From assembly GCA_028564925.1 (NCBI GenBank), contig CM053026.1:135732031-135796030 (forward strand): DNA of 64,000 nucleotides, written 5' to 3'. The position numbers were made by a program, and so were the translations under genes. The notes under the pieces are model-generated. The model was given only the letters and a program-made list of their open reading frames with translations, did not search any database and was not told the origin of the DNA. This document shows, piece by piece, positions 1-9,634 of this stretch. Position 1 is the stretch's first letter. The number at the start of each line of letters is the position of its first letter. The stretch is from Lithobates sylvaticus. Lineage: Eukaryota > Chordata > Amphibia > Anura > Ranidae.

Positions 1-345
1 GATAAACAACCCATTGAAGCCTTTTTTTGGAAAGGGAGGGGAACCACTCATTTTTGTGTAGTTTCATTGAGGGGAAACAATAGCAATCAAAGAAAGTATT
101 CTAACTTGTAAAATCGCTCATTTCCATGAAAGCGTTGACTAACAGTGTCTGCAGCTCCCTAATATCCATACAGCCAGATCAGGCAACTGTCCTCCTAAAA
201 GAAGAACCTATCAAGATAAAAATATGGGAGGTGCCATTGTTGCCTATTTCTGCCCTGATAGATTGTCTTTAATCTGTGCTAACAGTCAGAATTATGTAGT
301 TGAAGTGGTAGTTAAAGCCCTTTAGTTCTGGGGTTTAGAATGGAT
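1..345. other. No recognisable feature
   Basis: AT-rich single-copy-looking DNA to the left of the first transposon. I see no long open frame, no repeat and no splice-flanked coding segment. Confidence 0.5.
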
Positions 346-481
346 TACCGTATATACTCGAGTATAGGTCGACCCGAATATAAGCCCAGGCACCTAATTT
401 TACCACAAAAAACTGGGAAAAAACTTATTGACTCGAGTATAAGCCTAGGGTGCGAAAATGCAGCAGCTACTTGGTAAACAA

Positions 482-765
482 TGCCCATCAGCAGCCTCAC
501 TGTGCTCATTTGCAGCCTCACTGTGCCCATCTGCAGCCTCACTGTGCCCATTTGCAACCTCACTGTGCCCATTTGCCGCCTAACTGTGCCCATTTGCCGC
601 CTCACTGTGCCCATTTGCAGCCTCCTTGTGCCCATTTGCAGCCTCACTGTGCCCATTTGCAGCCTCACTGTGCCCATTTGCAGCCTCCTTGTGCCCATTT
701 GCAGCGTACTTGGCCAATTTGCATCCTCCTTGTGCCCATTTGCAGCCTCATTGGCCCCATCTGCA
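482..765 (+). repeat. 21-bp minisatellite inside the MITE
   Basis: About 13-14 head-to-tail copies of a 21-bp unit close to TGCCCATTTGCAGCCTCACTG. Because 21 is a multiple of three, all frames stay open and produce spurious repetitive proteins on both strands. The unit matches the opposite-strand sequence near 1,016-1,039, so the array is an amplified piece of one hairpin arm. Confidence 0.9.
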
Positions 766-1039
766 GCTGTACCTTTGATTACTAAGTCTCCCACTGTGTT
801 ATGCAGTCTGTTCGATGCCCGCCAATTGTGAAAAAGCCCTGCCTCCTCCTCATCCGTGATAGGCGGAACACTGAGACAGTTTCCCAGCATTGTATCGGTG
901 TTCCTCTATCACAGACGAGAAGGAGGCAGGGCTTTGTTACAATGGACAGCACTGAACAGACTGCATAACACAGCGGGAGACTCATGCTGTTTTAATAATC
1001 AAAGGTACGGCTGCAGATGGGCACAGTGAGGCTGCATCT
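743..1039. repeat. Long inverted repeat (hairpin core of the MITE)
   Basis: The stretch from about 743 to 873 reads back in reverse complement from about 1,039 to 896, with some mismatches and a short loop. Matching blocks include AAAGCCCTGCCTCCT against its complement near 930, and TGTGTTATGCAGTCTGTTC against its complement near 955. This would fold into a stem of more than 100 bp. Confidence 0.8.
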
Positions 1040-1140
1040 TCATTCGAGACCCTGACTCGAGTATAAGCCGAGGGGGGGGGGGGGGTTTCAGCCTAAAACA
1101 TGGGCTGAAAAACTTGGCTTATACTCGAGTATATACGGTA

Positions 1141-1787
1141 CAGGTATATATTACTTATCTATTGTAAGGTAAGCGAGTGAAAGAGTAAGCCTGTGTTTCA
1201 GTTTCCTCATTTTCATATTGTTTACGGCTTTTCTAGAGACTAGGAGGAGAATTTACTAAGACTGAAGCAGCTGTATGCGCGACCATTCAGCTTCAAACTT
1301 TCATTTTCCAGGCTTAACTGAACAAGCTGAAGAAGCTGATTGGTTACTATGCACAGCTGTTTCCCATTCTGTCTGCTACAGTTTTAGTAAAATCCCCTGA
1401 GATGTTTTCTTTAAATATACAGATTTTTATATGTGTAGCTTTACTATGCCATTATAAACTCCACAGATACTGAAATTGCAAAAACAGTCTACCTGTTGGC
1501 TTGCAATGCAAAATGGATGTTGTGTTTAGGCATGCATGAGGTAATGTATGCGTCTTCAATATAAGCTATTGTTTAATTCATTAAGTTTAAGATTTCTGGG
1601 CTCAATAAGAAAATTGCATTAGATATGCAGTAATTAACTTTTCAGAAAAATAGGCCTTAATTATAATTAGTATACCTTCTGAGATGCTGTTGTAGAGGTG
1701 CATCATTCTATATGTAATGTTCTATACAATCAAATATATTATGAGCTCTTTCAGCAGCAAATAAGCTAACATATTTGATGTGTCAAG
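1141..1787. other. Unassigned AT-rich DNA
   Basis: Nothing recognisable up to the assembly gap: no long frame and no clear repeat border. Confidence 0.4.
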
Positions 1788-2287
1788 NNNNNNNNNNNNN
1801 NNNNNNNNNNNNNNNNNNNNNNNNNNNNNNNNNNNNNNNNNNNNNNNNNNNNNNNNNNNNNNNNNNNNNNNNNNNNNNNNNNNNNNNNNNNNNNNNNNNN
1901 NNNNNNNNNNNNNNNNNNNNNNNNNNNNNNNNNNNNNNNNNNNNNNNNNNNNNNNNNNNNNNNNNNNNNNNNNNNNNNNNNNNNNNNNNNNNNNNNNNNN
2001 NNNNNNNNNNNNNNNNNNNNNNNNNNNNNNNNNNNNNNNNNNNNNNNNNNNNNNNNNNNNNNNNNNNNNNNNNNNNNNNNNNNNNNNNNNNNNNNNNNNN
2101 NNNNNNNNNNNNNNNNNNNNNNNNNNNNNNNNNNNNNNNNNNNNNNNNNNNNNNNNNNNNNNNNNNNNNNNNNNNNNNNNNNNNNNNNNNNNNNNNNNNN
2201 NNNNNNNNNNNNNNNNNNNNNNNNNNNNNNNNNNNNNNNNNNNNNNNNNNNNNNNNNNNNNNNNNNNNNNNNNNNNNNNNNNNNNNN
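1788..2287. other. Assembly gap, exactly 500 N
   Basis: A run of exactly 500 unknown bases, the usual size of a placeholder scaffold gap rather than a measured one. It hides the start of the gag-only LTR element on its right. Confidence 0.99.
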
Positions 2288-2676
2288 TATACTCTGAATC
2301 TTGCTTTGCTATTAGCACCTGCCATTCCTAGTTCAGCTCAGGCAGTTTATTTAATCAGCTGGGGTATAAAACACTGCCTCACTCTGAGGGCTTGGTCAGT
2401 TCATTGTCTCTTGTATTGCCAAAGGTTCCTGTGTTCCTGTGTTCAAGTTGCAGTGTTCCAAGACTGACCCTGGCTCTGTTCAACGTTTTACTCTGACTTC
2501 TGGAATCCCTGACTGCAGCTTCACCTCGACAATCCTTTGGTAAATTCCTGTCAAGCCCCTGTGCACAGATTCACAGCCCAAGTAGCCTTTTACCTTGTTA
2601 CCCGTGGGTTGTGTGTATTTGCAAGGGTGAGCATACATCTCTGCACTATGGACTCCAACCAAGGTAAGCCTTTACA
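2288..2676 (+). repeat. 5' LTR of copy A (visible part)
   Basis: It matches the 3' LTR at 3,921-4,461 and ends with GGTAAGCCTTTACA, giving the CA terminus expected of an LTR. The full-length LTR, judged from the other copy, begins TGTCAC. Confidence 0.85.
2365..2405 (+). promoter_or_regulatory. TATA box and predicted RNA start of copy A
   Basis: TATAAAA at 2,365-2,371 is followed 29 bases later by GGTCAGTTCATT at 2,394-2,405. That is the right spacing for the RNA 5' end, and this 12-mer is the exact reverse complement of the sequence just after the LTR (2,678-2,689). The start site is inferred, not measured. Confidence 0.65.
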
Positions 2677-3838
2677 TAATGAACTGACCCTCATGGAGTC
2701 TGCAGAGATGTACAAGATGCTCCCCTCCCTTGCTCAGCAAGTCTTCAGCCTGGGCCAGACTGTTTCGGAGCTGCAGCAAGAAGTCTGCTTGTTTAAAACT
2801 ACAGTACACCCAGCCCCAGAACCAGCATGTCCTGAAACATTTGTTGTGATGCCTGACAGTTTGATGGTAATCGCGCATCCTTCTTGTGTTTTAGGATGGA
2901 TTGCGAGCTCTTGTTTGCTCCTAAACCTAGGTCATATGCCACCGATTATATAAAGGTTTGCGCTACTATCAATCTGCTCACTGGGCAAATCAAAACATGG
3001 GCTCATCAGCTACTACAGGAAAAGAGTCCAGTCTTGGACAGCTCTGAATCATTCATGTTTGCTCTGGACTCTCACATTACAGTTTCAAAGAAAACCAGGG
3101 TTCCCAAGTCTGCTCTTAGTTCACTCGGCCTACGGGTACCCAGGGACAGGAATACCTATACAGATATGACTCCAAGCCTTTCCAGTACGCGCCAACCCAT
3201 GAAGCTCTAAAATCACAAGCCTAGTTGCTCCTGGGGATATACACACACCTACCCTGGAAGATGTGGAACCCATGGAGATCGTGGTCATCCGGTCCAAGCT
3301 GTCTAAAGGAGAAAGAGAGCGGAGGAGAGGCTGTGGTCTTTGTTTCTATTTATTTCTTTCTGCCCAACTCGCCCACCTTGGCCAAAGGATTTTTAAGTAG
3401 ATATTATTAGGATCCATCCTGCTACCCCTGCTCATCAGCCTGTAAACTGCCAAGGTTGCTGTAAGACCTGTCCACGTTCAATGACATAAGTGGGTACCCA
3501 GACTACGGTGGTTAGCGATACCAGTGTCCTTCAAGAATCCATAACCAATACCCCTGAGAAGCTCCTACCATCTGGTCTAGAGGCAACTATGCAACCTTCT
3601 GACAAAAAAAAACCAGTTCCTGCAGTCATCCCAAGCTCCATAGTGGTAAGTGCAGAAACATCACCATGTCCTGAAAAAGCTTTGCAAGCAACGAAAGTCT
3701 CCCCTGCAAGAACTTCTAAAGCAACAATGCCTAAAAGGAATAAGGAAAAGTCTTCTAACACTACTGTTGGTACATATGGTATGGATGCTTATGACGAACT
3801 ACCTGTTCACGCCCAGAGGGTGTTTCTAAGGGAGGAGA
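2648..3838 (+). pseudogene. Gag remnant of copy A (fossil)
   Basis: The frame opens at an ATG inside the LTR (M-D-S-N-Q-G) and crosses the LTR end and the primer-binding site. The N-terminal part looks like a chromovirus Gag, with a coiled-coil-like LAQQV..LGQTVSELQQEV stretch and a capsid-like region. The other copy retains a CCHC zinc knuckle. The reading frame here is broken in several places. No enzyme domain follows. Confidence 0.75.
2678..2689 (+). promoter_or_regulatory. Self-complementary primer-binding site of copy A
   Basis: AATGAACTGACC begins one base after the LTR end and is a perfect complement of the predicted first 12 bases of the element's own RNA. No tRNA-like primer-binding site is seen. 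This is the layout of Tf1/sushi-type self-priming. The site also lies inside the gag frame. Confidence 0.7.
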
Positions 3839-3920
3839 ACTGTCAAGGTCCCTACCGAGCCTTTGGCATTCCTTTTGCTGTAAACTTTCTTGGCTGTGGG
3901 TAAGCTTGTATGTATCTCCC

Positions 3921-4461
3921 TGTCACAGTTCCTACCATGCCATGCAAACGGCCAGTTGTGGTCACGCCCCAAGTGGTTCAAGGAGGTATTGAACCAAGAC
4001 TTTCTGTTTACTGCTCCTGTTGCTTTGCCTCTGAGCCACACCTCATTATTATTCACCTGCTTTCCAGCTATTCCTAGTTCTGCATGAAGTACTGAGGGCT
4101 ATACTCTGGATCTTGCTTTGCTATTAGCACCTGTCACTCCTGGTTCAGCTGAGGCAGTTTATCTAATCAGCTGGGTATAAAACACTGCCTCACTCTGAGG
4201 GCTTGGTCAGATCAGTGTCTCTTGTATTGCCAAATGTTCCTGTGTTCCTGTTTTCAAGTTGCAGTGTTCCAAGTCTGACTGACCCTGGCTCTGTTCATCC
4301 TTAACTGACTACAGCTTCACTTTGACAATCCTTTGGTAAAGCCCCTGTGCACAGATTCAAAGCCCAGGTAGCCTTTTACCTTGTTACCGTGGGCTGTGTG
4401 TATTTGCAAGGGTGAGCATACATCTCTGAACTATGGACTCCAACCAAGGTAAGCCCTTACA
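3921..4461 (+). repeat. 3' LTR of copy A
   Basis: It begins TGTCACAGTT and ends CCCTTACA, about 541 bp. A purine-rich tract followed by an LTR-like start also occurs at about 3,828-3,862, so the original LTR start could be 3,839. The segment D inverted duplication starts exactly at the next base. Confidence 0.8.
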
Positions 4462-4629
4462 ATTTCTTATACGTTGTTTTGCCATACACCTGATCATGGC
4501 TGATATCCCACATGTGCCTTTTCCTGTATTTGATAACCTCATGGTACTGTAATATGTAAAGTGGATAACTGGACTGTTTTACTTTTTTTGTGCCTTTAGT
4601 TTTGCATCACATTGAACGTAAAATATAAC

Positions 4630-5368
4630 TGTAGCGCTGGCTCCTGATGAGCAGGTGCTATTGTTTTTTCAAAATGAAGTTTTGAAGTTGGGCTTCAGGC
4701 TAATTTCTCGAAATTAATGGTTTCTATACCAGTCCAGCAGGGTTGCACTGGGTTCTCCTTGACCGCAGGTGTCGCTGTCACCACCGGCAAGAGTAGAAAT
4801 GCAGCTTAGCTGGATGCATTGAATGTCACCTATTGCTCGAAACCAGCCATAGGCCTGAGTGAATCTCTGGACCTAATGATCCAGGGATGGTCTGGTCTGA
4901 AGGGAGAGGCCCAGAAACTGTAGGACCCAGAGGAGGACTCTTTCAAGAGAAGACCGTGCACAAGGCTGCTATCTCTGAAGGAGCCTGGAGGCTCAGTTGA
5001 AGGACACAATCCGGATCACTATACCTACAGTACCACCGGTTCGGCTGAAAGAGACTGGTATTGTATGGAAGTATTCTTAAATTTCTCAGTGACGCTTAAG
5101 TTCAAATTCACAAGTCTGTGGCAAAGACTGTGTTAGATAACCCACCAGCTGCTAGGTCCAGTGAGAGGGGCTTATCCGGTGGTGGCTGGATCTAGAGAGT
5201 GGAACCATTGCCTTCTTGATCTAAAATAGATCTTAAAACCGCAGTACCAGGTACCTGAACTCATCTCTAACCATCTACCCTTTATTGAAAGACTTTGCTT
5301 CTAATTTGAATAAATAATCATAAAAAGGACTGAGTATTGGAAATTCACATTCTTTGGGCCACTTTCCA
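4630..5368 (+). repeat. LTR-like interspersed repeat
   Basis: It starts TGTAGCGCTGG and runs to about CCACTTTCCA. Diverged relatives lie at 29,996-30,735 (the D' copy) and 62,256-63,195, the latter longer. The TG...CA ends and an internal TATA-like box in the longer copy suggest a solo LTR, but no target duplication or internal region is seen. Confidence 0.55.
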
Positions 5369-5724
5369 GTTTTGCTATGTAAATGAAAAAATACAGAAAT
5401 TAAAAAAAAACAAAAAAAAACTAATTTTTCTTAGTTTCTGTTATTAAATTTTGCAAAGAAATAATCTTTCTTCATAAATTTAGCCCAAAATGGAGTCTTC
5501 TGCCTTTTTTTGTTAATCTAACCCAAATTAGTGTATATTATTTAGTCAGTGTGAAAGTTAGAGTCTAACAACTATGGTATATTGTCAGGGCTGGGCTCAG
5601 ACCTTCCTTCTCTGAGCTGGTCGCTCAGCTGTCAGGCTAATTGCCAGCTCCTATCTCTCCACAGGTACTCAGTTGTTTCCTAGACTTAAATATATAATAA
5701 ATATCACAGGACTAAACTTGCGCT

Positions 5725-6125
5725 AAATGTATTCTCCCTGGAGAAGAGACAATTGAGAGGGGATATGATAGCGATATACAAATACCTCAATGGTGATCCC
5801 AGTGTAGTTAGGAAACTATTCAGTCTCAGAGTGTAAGAAGACACTGGACCACACAATGAGATTGGGGGAGAAGCATTTTAACCTTAAGCTGCATAGGAGG
5901 TTTTTCACCATCAGGGCGGTAAAGATGTAGAACTCTCTTCCACAATTGGTGGTGTCAGCAGGAAGTATTTTTAGTTTTAAAAGAGTCATGGGTGTGCATC
6001 TTAGTGAACACAATATACAGGGATATGGGAAATAATTATCGACATTGACATATATACACACAAACACAGGTTGAACTGGATAAACTAGTGTTTTTATTCA
6101 ACCTTACCAACTTTGAAACTATGAC
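5725..6125 (+). pseudogene. 3' fragment of an L2/CR1-type LINE
   Basis: Translated pieces resemble the conserved C-terminal end of L2/CR1-type reverse transcriptases: LRGDMIAIYKYLNGDPS, FSLR and a degraded WNSLP-like stretch. It ends in the 3' tail GGTTGAACTGGATAAACT followed by ATG/AAC-rich repeats. The same tail ends the LINE at 62,100-62,175. It is 5'-truncated and decayed, as is usual for such LINE copies. Confidence 0.7.
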
Positions 6126-8016
6126 TATATCTCGTAGCACTTAGTTCATATAATGTAACTTAACACTGTGAACAGTTACAGTTTCTTTAAAAGTGTATAC
6201 ATATTTATCTGTTTCAACAATCACATACTCAATCGCCCTTCAGTTGTTTTTGAATGTATTAGAGTATATTATTTTGTGCATGTCTGTAGTCATAATAAGA
6301 AAAAAGAAAAGTATGAAAAAGGCAGTAGGTATGTAACCCAAGTCTAACAATAATATATTTATGATGAAATTATTCTGCAGTATCCTGGACAGAACCATGA
6401 GAGTAGAAAACCACAATGACATTTTTAATAGATTACCATGTAATAGTGTAACTTTATGAAATAATTCATTTAATTCTGGTAGCATTTTAGATTTTTTTTT
6501 TTTTTTTCATCCTATGATATTTTTATTTGTGATTATGCAATTTATGGCATCTAGCAAAAGAGACATGTTTGCCTTAATTCTGTGTAAGGTTTCTTATTAA
6601 GCAACAACATTATCAAGTAATTTGCTGACACTGTGACACAAGTAATTCCCTGTTGTCATGAAGAATGACATCCATTCTGTAGTACACAATGCATGCTACT
6701 GACTTTCGCTAGAGGGCAATTTCAAAGGCTGCTTACATTTAACTAAGTAATGGCTACAACAATAAAATTGCTTAAAAACTAGAAGCCCTATTCTATATTG
6801 ATGTGGCATTGCATTTTGTCCTAGAATTAGTTTGTAAAAGAATGAACAATAAAATATTATGGAAGCAATTTAGAAGGAGTTACCTTTATAGTTTTTACGC
6901 TATGTGTATGAAATACATTTTTCCTTTTTATTTAATCCTGAGCAGATCATTTTATCTTAAAGCTGAGCTATGGACAGATCACCTTTGGGCTTGATTTACT
7001 AAAAGGAAATAGGCTATTAACTTTTCAAGGGAATTTTTGCTTTGCCAGGGAACGTTCCTTCAGCCTAGTGAAAGAAATTAAGTTCTTCTGACCTCCATCA
7101 TCAAATTGCATTCAAGGAAAAATATTGTTTTCCTTGCATGTGATCGTGTATTTTTTGCAAAGTAAATTTTTACCACATTCATTAAGCTAAGACAAGATTC
7201 CCTTACAAAGTGAAAATCACCTTGCAAAGCGAACAGCCTATTCACTATACTATACCTATACTTATTTTTTTTGTATTGTTAGATGCAACTAGTGTACCTT
7301 TCTTAATTTATCTTGCTATTAAACTATCTCAATCCGCTGCACATTAAAGTCACACTTGGAGAGGGAGGGCGAGCACTAGCACCCAATTAGTATTTGCTGC
7401 TTGCACAAAGGCATACAAGAGGGATAAGGCTGCTATCTGGGCTAACGTCTTACTGATAGACATACGCAATCATGCCTATCTAGGTACACATCATTTTGTA
7501 AGTAATATTAGGTGTGTGCACTGTGCAGAATGCAGTGTCTAAAACCTTCCAAATGACTACTTGACTCCACGTTCACAGGTTAGGTGGTCATTGCTCTAAG
7601 AACTGCTGAAGGCTGGTAACAGATGAATTTTTGAGCGACAAGTTCATTTAGTGAAATAAAAATTTCTTGTCATTTTTACTAGGAGAAAATAATACCAAAA
7701 AAACACAGAAACACAGTTTAAATGATTTCTTTCAGACTTCAATAAATAATGCTTGACAGAACTGATGGTACAGCGATTACTATCATCAGATTCTGTTCCT
7801 TAACATCTGTGCGTTTCCTCCCTGCCAGTTCCCAGATAGTGTCAGTTACAAATGTAGAAAAGGTTCAAATGGATACTAACTGAATTACAATCCAGCTCAC
7901 AAAGGTCCTTGGCTCCCTGCATGTGCCCATTGTCTGTCTCCTACCTTCCATCTCCAGCTTCAGATTCCCAGATAATTGAAATTGTCTCAGTGGTATCTAC
8001 ATGAATGTCTTGGTCT

Positions 8017-8020
<4 letters not shown>
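6126..8020. other. Unassigned part of segment D
   Basis: AT-rich DNA with no convincing coding region or bordered repeat. The open frames here are short and AT-biased. It is duplicated almost exactly in D'. Confidence 0.4.

Positions 8021-8061
<41 letters not shown>
8021..8061. repeat. (AT)n microsatellite
   Basis: An uninterrupted TA run of about 41 bases, mirrored in the other arm near 27,303-27,344. Confidence 0.97.
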
Positions 8062-8063
<2 letters not shown>

Positions 8064-8199
8064 AAAAAATGATATAGTGAGCACCCAGAACAATAAAGCC
8101 GCTGGCAGAAAAGGTGACTGTTCAAAACTTTGTAAATAAACTCAATCTGTTTAAGTGAAGCGCTTAATTCAAAATGCAAATAGAAATATAATATAATGA

Positions 8200-8790
8200 A
8201 TAAAAAAATAAGTCCAAATGTATAGTCCAAATGATGTTGTAGTGAAAAAGTCTCAAGTGAAATTGTGTCTGAAGTGGGGTGTCGTGTAGAAACCCCAATG
8301 AATGCTTGGGCTCTGTTCCACTATGCACTCACAAGAGATAAAATAGAACACACTATGAAATGTAAAACCAACAAACTCCATCAGGTGCCACGGAGAATCC
8401 AGTGATAGTAAAGCCTCCACCAATTATGCACTCACCAGAAATATGTAGTATGAAAGCCCTAGTATGATCTCCTTAGCAGGCAATCTTCCCAGCTTCCTCT
8501 TGTTCTCGGCATAAAATTCCCATTAAGGGTACCAATGGGCTACATATAAAAAGCTCACCACCAGCTCAGAAAGTAACATATAGTTTAGTATTTTATTACC
8601 AAAATTAAAAATATATATATAAAATCGCTGCAGCACAATATATCATAACAATAAGCAAAACAACAAGATGACCAGACTTACAAAATGGCGGCATGACCTC
8701 AGCATGTAGGCCCCTCCCAATACATTTTGCACACATGCACGTCCTCATGGGCTACATCACCATCTAACGTCAACAAGTCTGGCTCTTAAG
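8200..8790. repeat. Probable interspersed repeat within D
   Basis: It contains phrases such as ATGCACTCACAAGAG, ACAAAATGGCGGCATGA and CCTCCCAATACATTTTGC that read like a non-autonomous transposon or a degenerate LTR of frog type. I cannot fix its ends or family. Confidence 0.3.
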
Positions 8791-8967
8791 TAACCAACTC
8801 CGTCGGCAGAAATTGAACAACGGTAAACCGGAACTTCCGAAGCCCCCATTTTCTTCAAGACCAAAGCCTCTAATATCGATCAGGTTGTGTAGATAAATTA
8901 AACCCAAAAGGGAAAAATGGTAATATATGTCAAGAACGTTCCAGGCATTTCCGGGCCTTCCGTGCGC

Positions 8968-9054
8968 ACATAGGTGCGCGCGCGCGCGCGCGTGCGCGTG
9001 CGCGTGCACGTTAGCGTGCGCGTTAGCGCGCGCGTGCATGTGCGCATGCGCGGG
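8968..9054 (+). repeat. Alternating GC/GT tract in U3 (Z-DNA-prone)
   Basis: A run of GCGCGC, GTGCGC and GCGTTAGC words. All four LTR copies in the window have it but with different lengths and interruptions, as expected of an unstable simple-sequence tract. It is CpG-dense, which in an old methylated insert would have decayed. Confidence 0.8.
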
Positions 9055-9087
9055 AACGCAATTGGCGCCAAAACGGGCTTTAAAAGC
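9041..9087 (+). promoter_or_regulatory. LTR core promoter: NRF1-like, E2F-like and TATA-like sites
   Basis: TGCGCATGCGC (9,041-9,051) matches the NRF1 palindrome. TTGGCGCCAAAA (9,062-9,073) matches a palindromic E2F site. TTTAAAAG (9,079-9,086) is TATA-like and 31 bases before the predicted RNA start. The NRF1-like and E2F-like sites are retained in the other LTR copies. Function is inferred from motif identity. Confidence 0.6.
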
Positions 9088-9109
9088 CCAGCAGTGACAC
9101 TCAGCCAGT

Positions 9110-9119
9110 GCTGTGTTGT
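9110..9119 (+). promoter_or_regulatory. Predicted RNA 5' end and self-primer of G1
   Basis: GCTGTGTTGT lies 31 bases after the TATA-like box and is the exact reverse complement of ACAACACAGC just after the LTR (9,624-9,633). In Tf1/sushi elements the first bases of the RNA fold back to prime reverse transcription. Confidence 0.65.
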
Positions 9120-9623
9120 CTTTAAGCTTCCTGCTTGTCAGCCACCCGAAAAACCTGATTTGAAACCTGAACCTGTGATCTCCCGTTACCGACCCGGCTC
9201 TGTTTGGACTACTCTACCTTCTCCTACCCGACCCGGCCTGCCTGACCTTGCTACATTTGGTTACCGACTCCAGCCTGCCTACCGACTCTGCCATTGCCTG
9301 CTCCTATCATCTGATTGATCTGCTGTTGCCAACTGGACTGTCTGACCTTGCTCTGCTGATTCCCACTTGTTTGATCCACCTGTTGCCTGGTTCTTTGTAT
9401 CCTGCTTCAACCACCTACAGCTGCAGTCTTACATCCTGCCATCCGCATACGGACATTACTGGAGGACCTCCCTGTTGGTTCCAACACCTTCCTCTACAAA
9501 CCAGGCACTCCTACCCCACTGTGCTCACGTCACCACTGTCCCCATCTCCAGTGGCACGTGAACCAGCGCTGTATGAGAGGTCTCCTCCTACAAGTCAGGC
9601 TCTACGTCCAGGTACGTAACAGT

Positions 9624-9633
9624 ACAACACAGC
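9624..9633 (+). promoter_or_regulatory. Self-complementary primer-binding site of G1
   Basis: ACAACACAGC starts two bases after the LTR end and one base before the gag ATG at 9,635. Its complement is the predicted RNA start at 9,110-9,119. No tRNA 3'-end complement is seen here. Confidence 0.7.
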
Positions 9634-9634
9634 C

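Larger units (their letters stand above)
346..1140. mobile_element. TA-flanked foldback MITE, Tc1/mariner-like by target site
   Basis: The segment is bounded by TA dinucleotides and has terminal inverted repeats CCGTATATACTCGAGTATA on both sides. The sub-terminal motif GACTCGAGTATAAGCC recurs inside both ends. There is no transposase frame, so it is non-autonomous. The interior is a long imperfect hairpin plus a 21-bp tandem array. Assignment to Tc1/mariner rests only on the TA target site; another TA-targeting superfamily is possible. Confidence 0.8.
2288..4461 (+). mobile_element. Gag-only LTR retrotransposon, copy A (fossil)
   Basis: A Ty3/gypsy-type element with a 5' LTR (its start lost in the gap), a gag-derived interior of about 1.2 kb and a 3' LTR. 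There is no protease, reverse transcriptase, RNase H or integrase between the LTRs. A second copy of the same design lies at 31,302-33,613 on the other strand, so absence of pol appears to be a family trait. The gag resembles that of the chromodomain gypsy elements in this window. This copy is broken in several places. Confidence 0.85.
4462..8928 (+). repeat. Segment D, left arm of an inverted duplication
   Basis: These 4,467 bases recur in reverse complement at 26,436-30,903 (4,468 bases), about 97-99% alike by eye, with matching small landmarks including the (AT)n run. It is flanked exactly by an LTR end on the left and an LTR start on the right. It carries an LTR-like repeat, a LINE 3' end, microsatellite and other repeat DNA, but no host gene that I can recognise. 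Confidence 0.92.
8929..9621 (+). repeat. 5' LTR of G1
   Basis: It begins TGTCAAGAACGTTCC and ends GGTACGTAACA, about 693 bp with TG...CA ends. U3 holds a long alternating purine-pyrimidine GC tract, NRF1-like and E2F-like sites and a TATA-like box. The end is fixed by comparison with the 3' LTR and with G2. Confidence 0.9.

Noticed and set aside
450-890. Repetitive open frames on both strands (Pro/Leu/His/Cys-rich)
   Set aside because: They are a by-product of the 21-bp tandem repeat, whose period is a multiple of three.
1722-2467. Long open frames across 1,788-2,287
   Set aside because: They are open only because the gap of unknown bases contains no readable stop codons.
5816-6067. Minus-strand frame MFVCIYVNVDNYF
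   Set aside because: It is antisense to the LINE 3' fragment and duplicated with segment D.
9060-9078. TTGGCGCCAAAACGGGC looks like a tRNA-Lys primer-binding site
   Set aside because: It lies inside U3, upstream of the TATA-like box, not after the LTR; E2F-like palindrome is the better reading.
8770-9318. Arg/Ala/His-rich frames around the GC tract
   Set aside because: Alternating GC/GT sequence is open in many frames; no conservation or start context.
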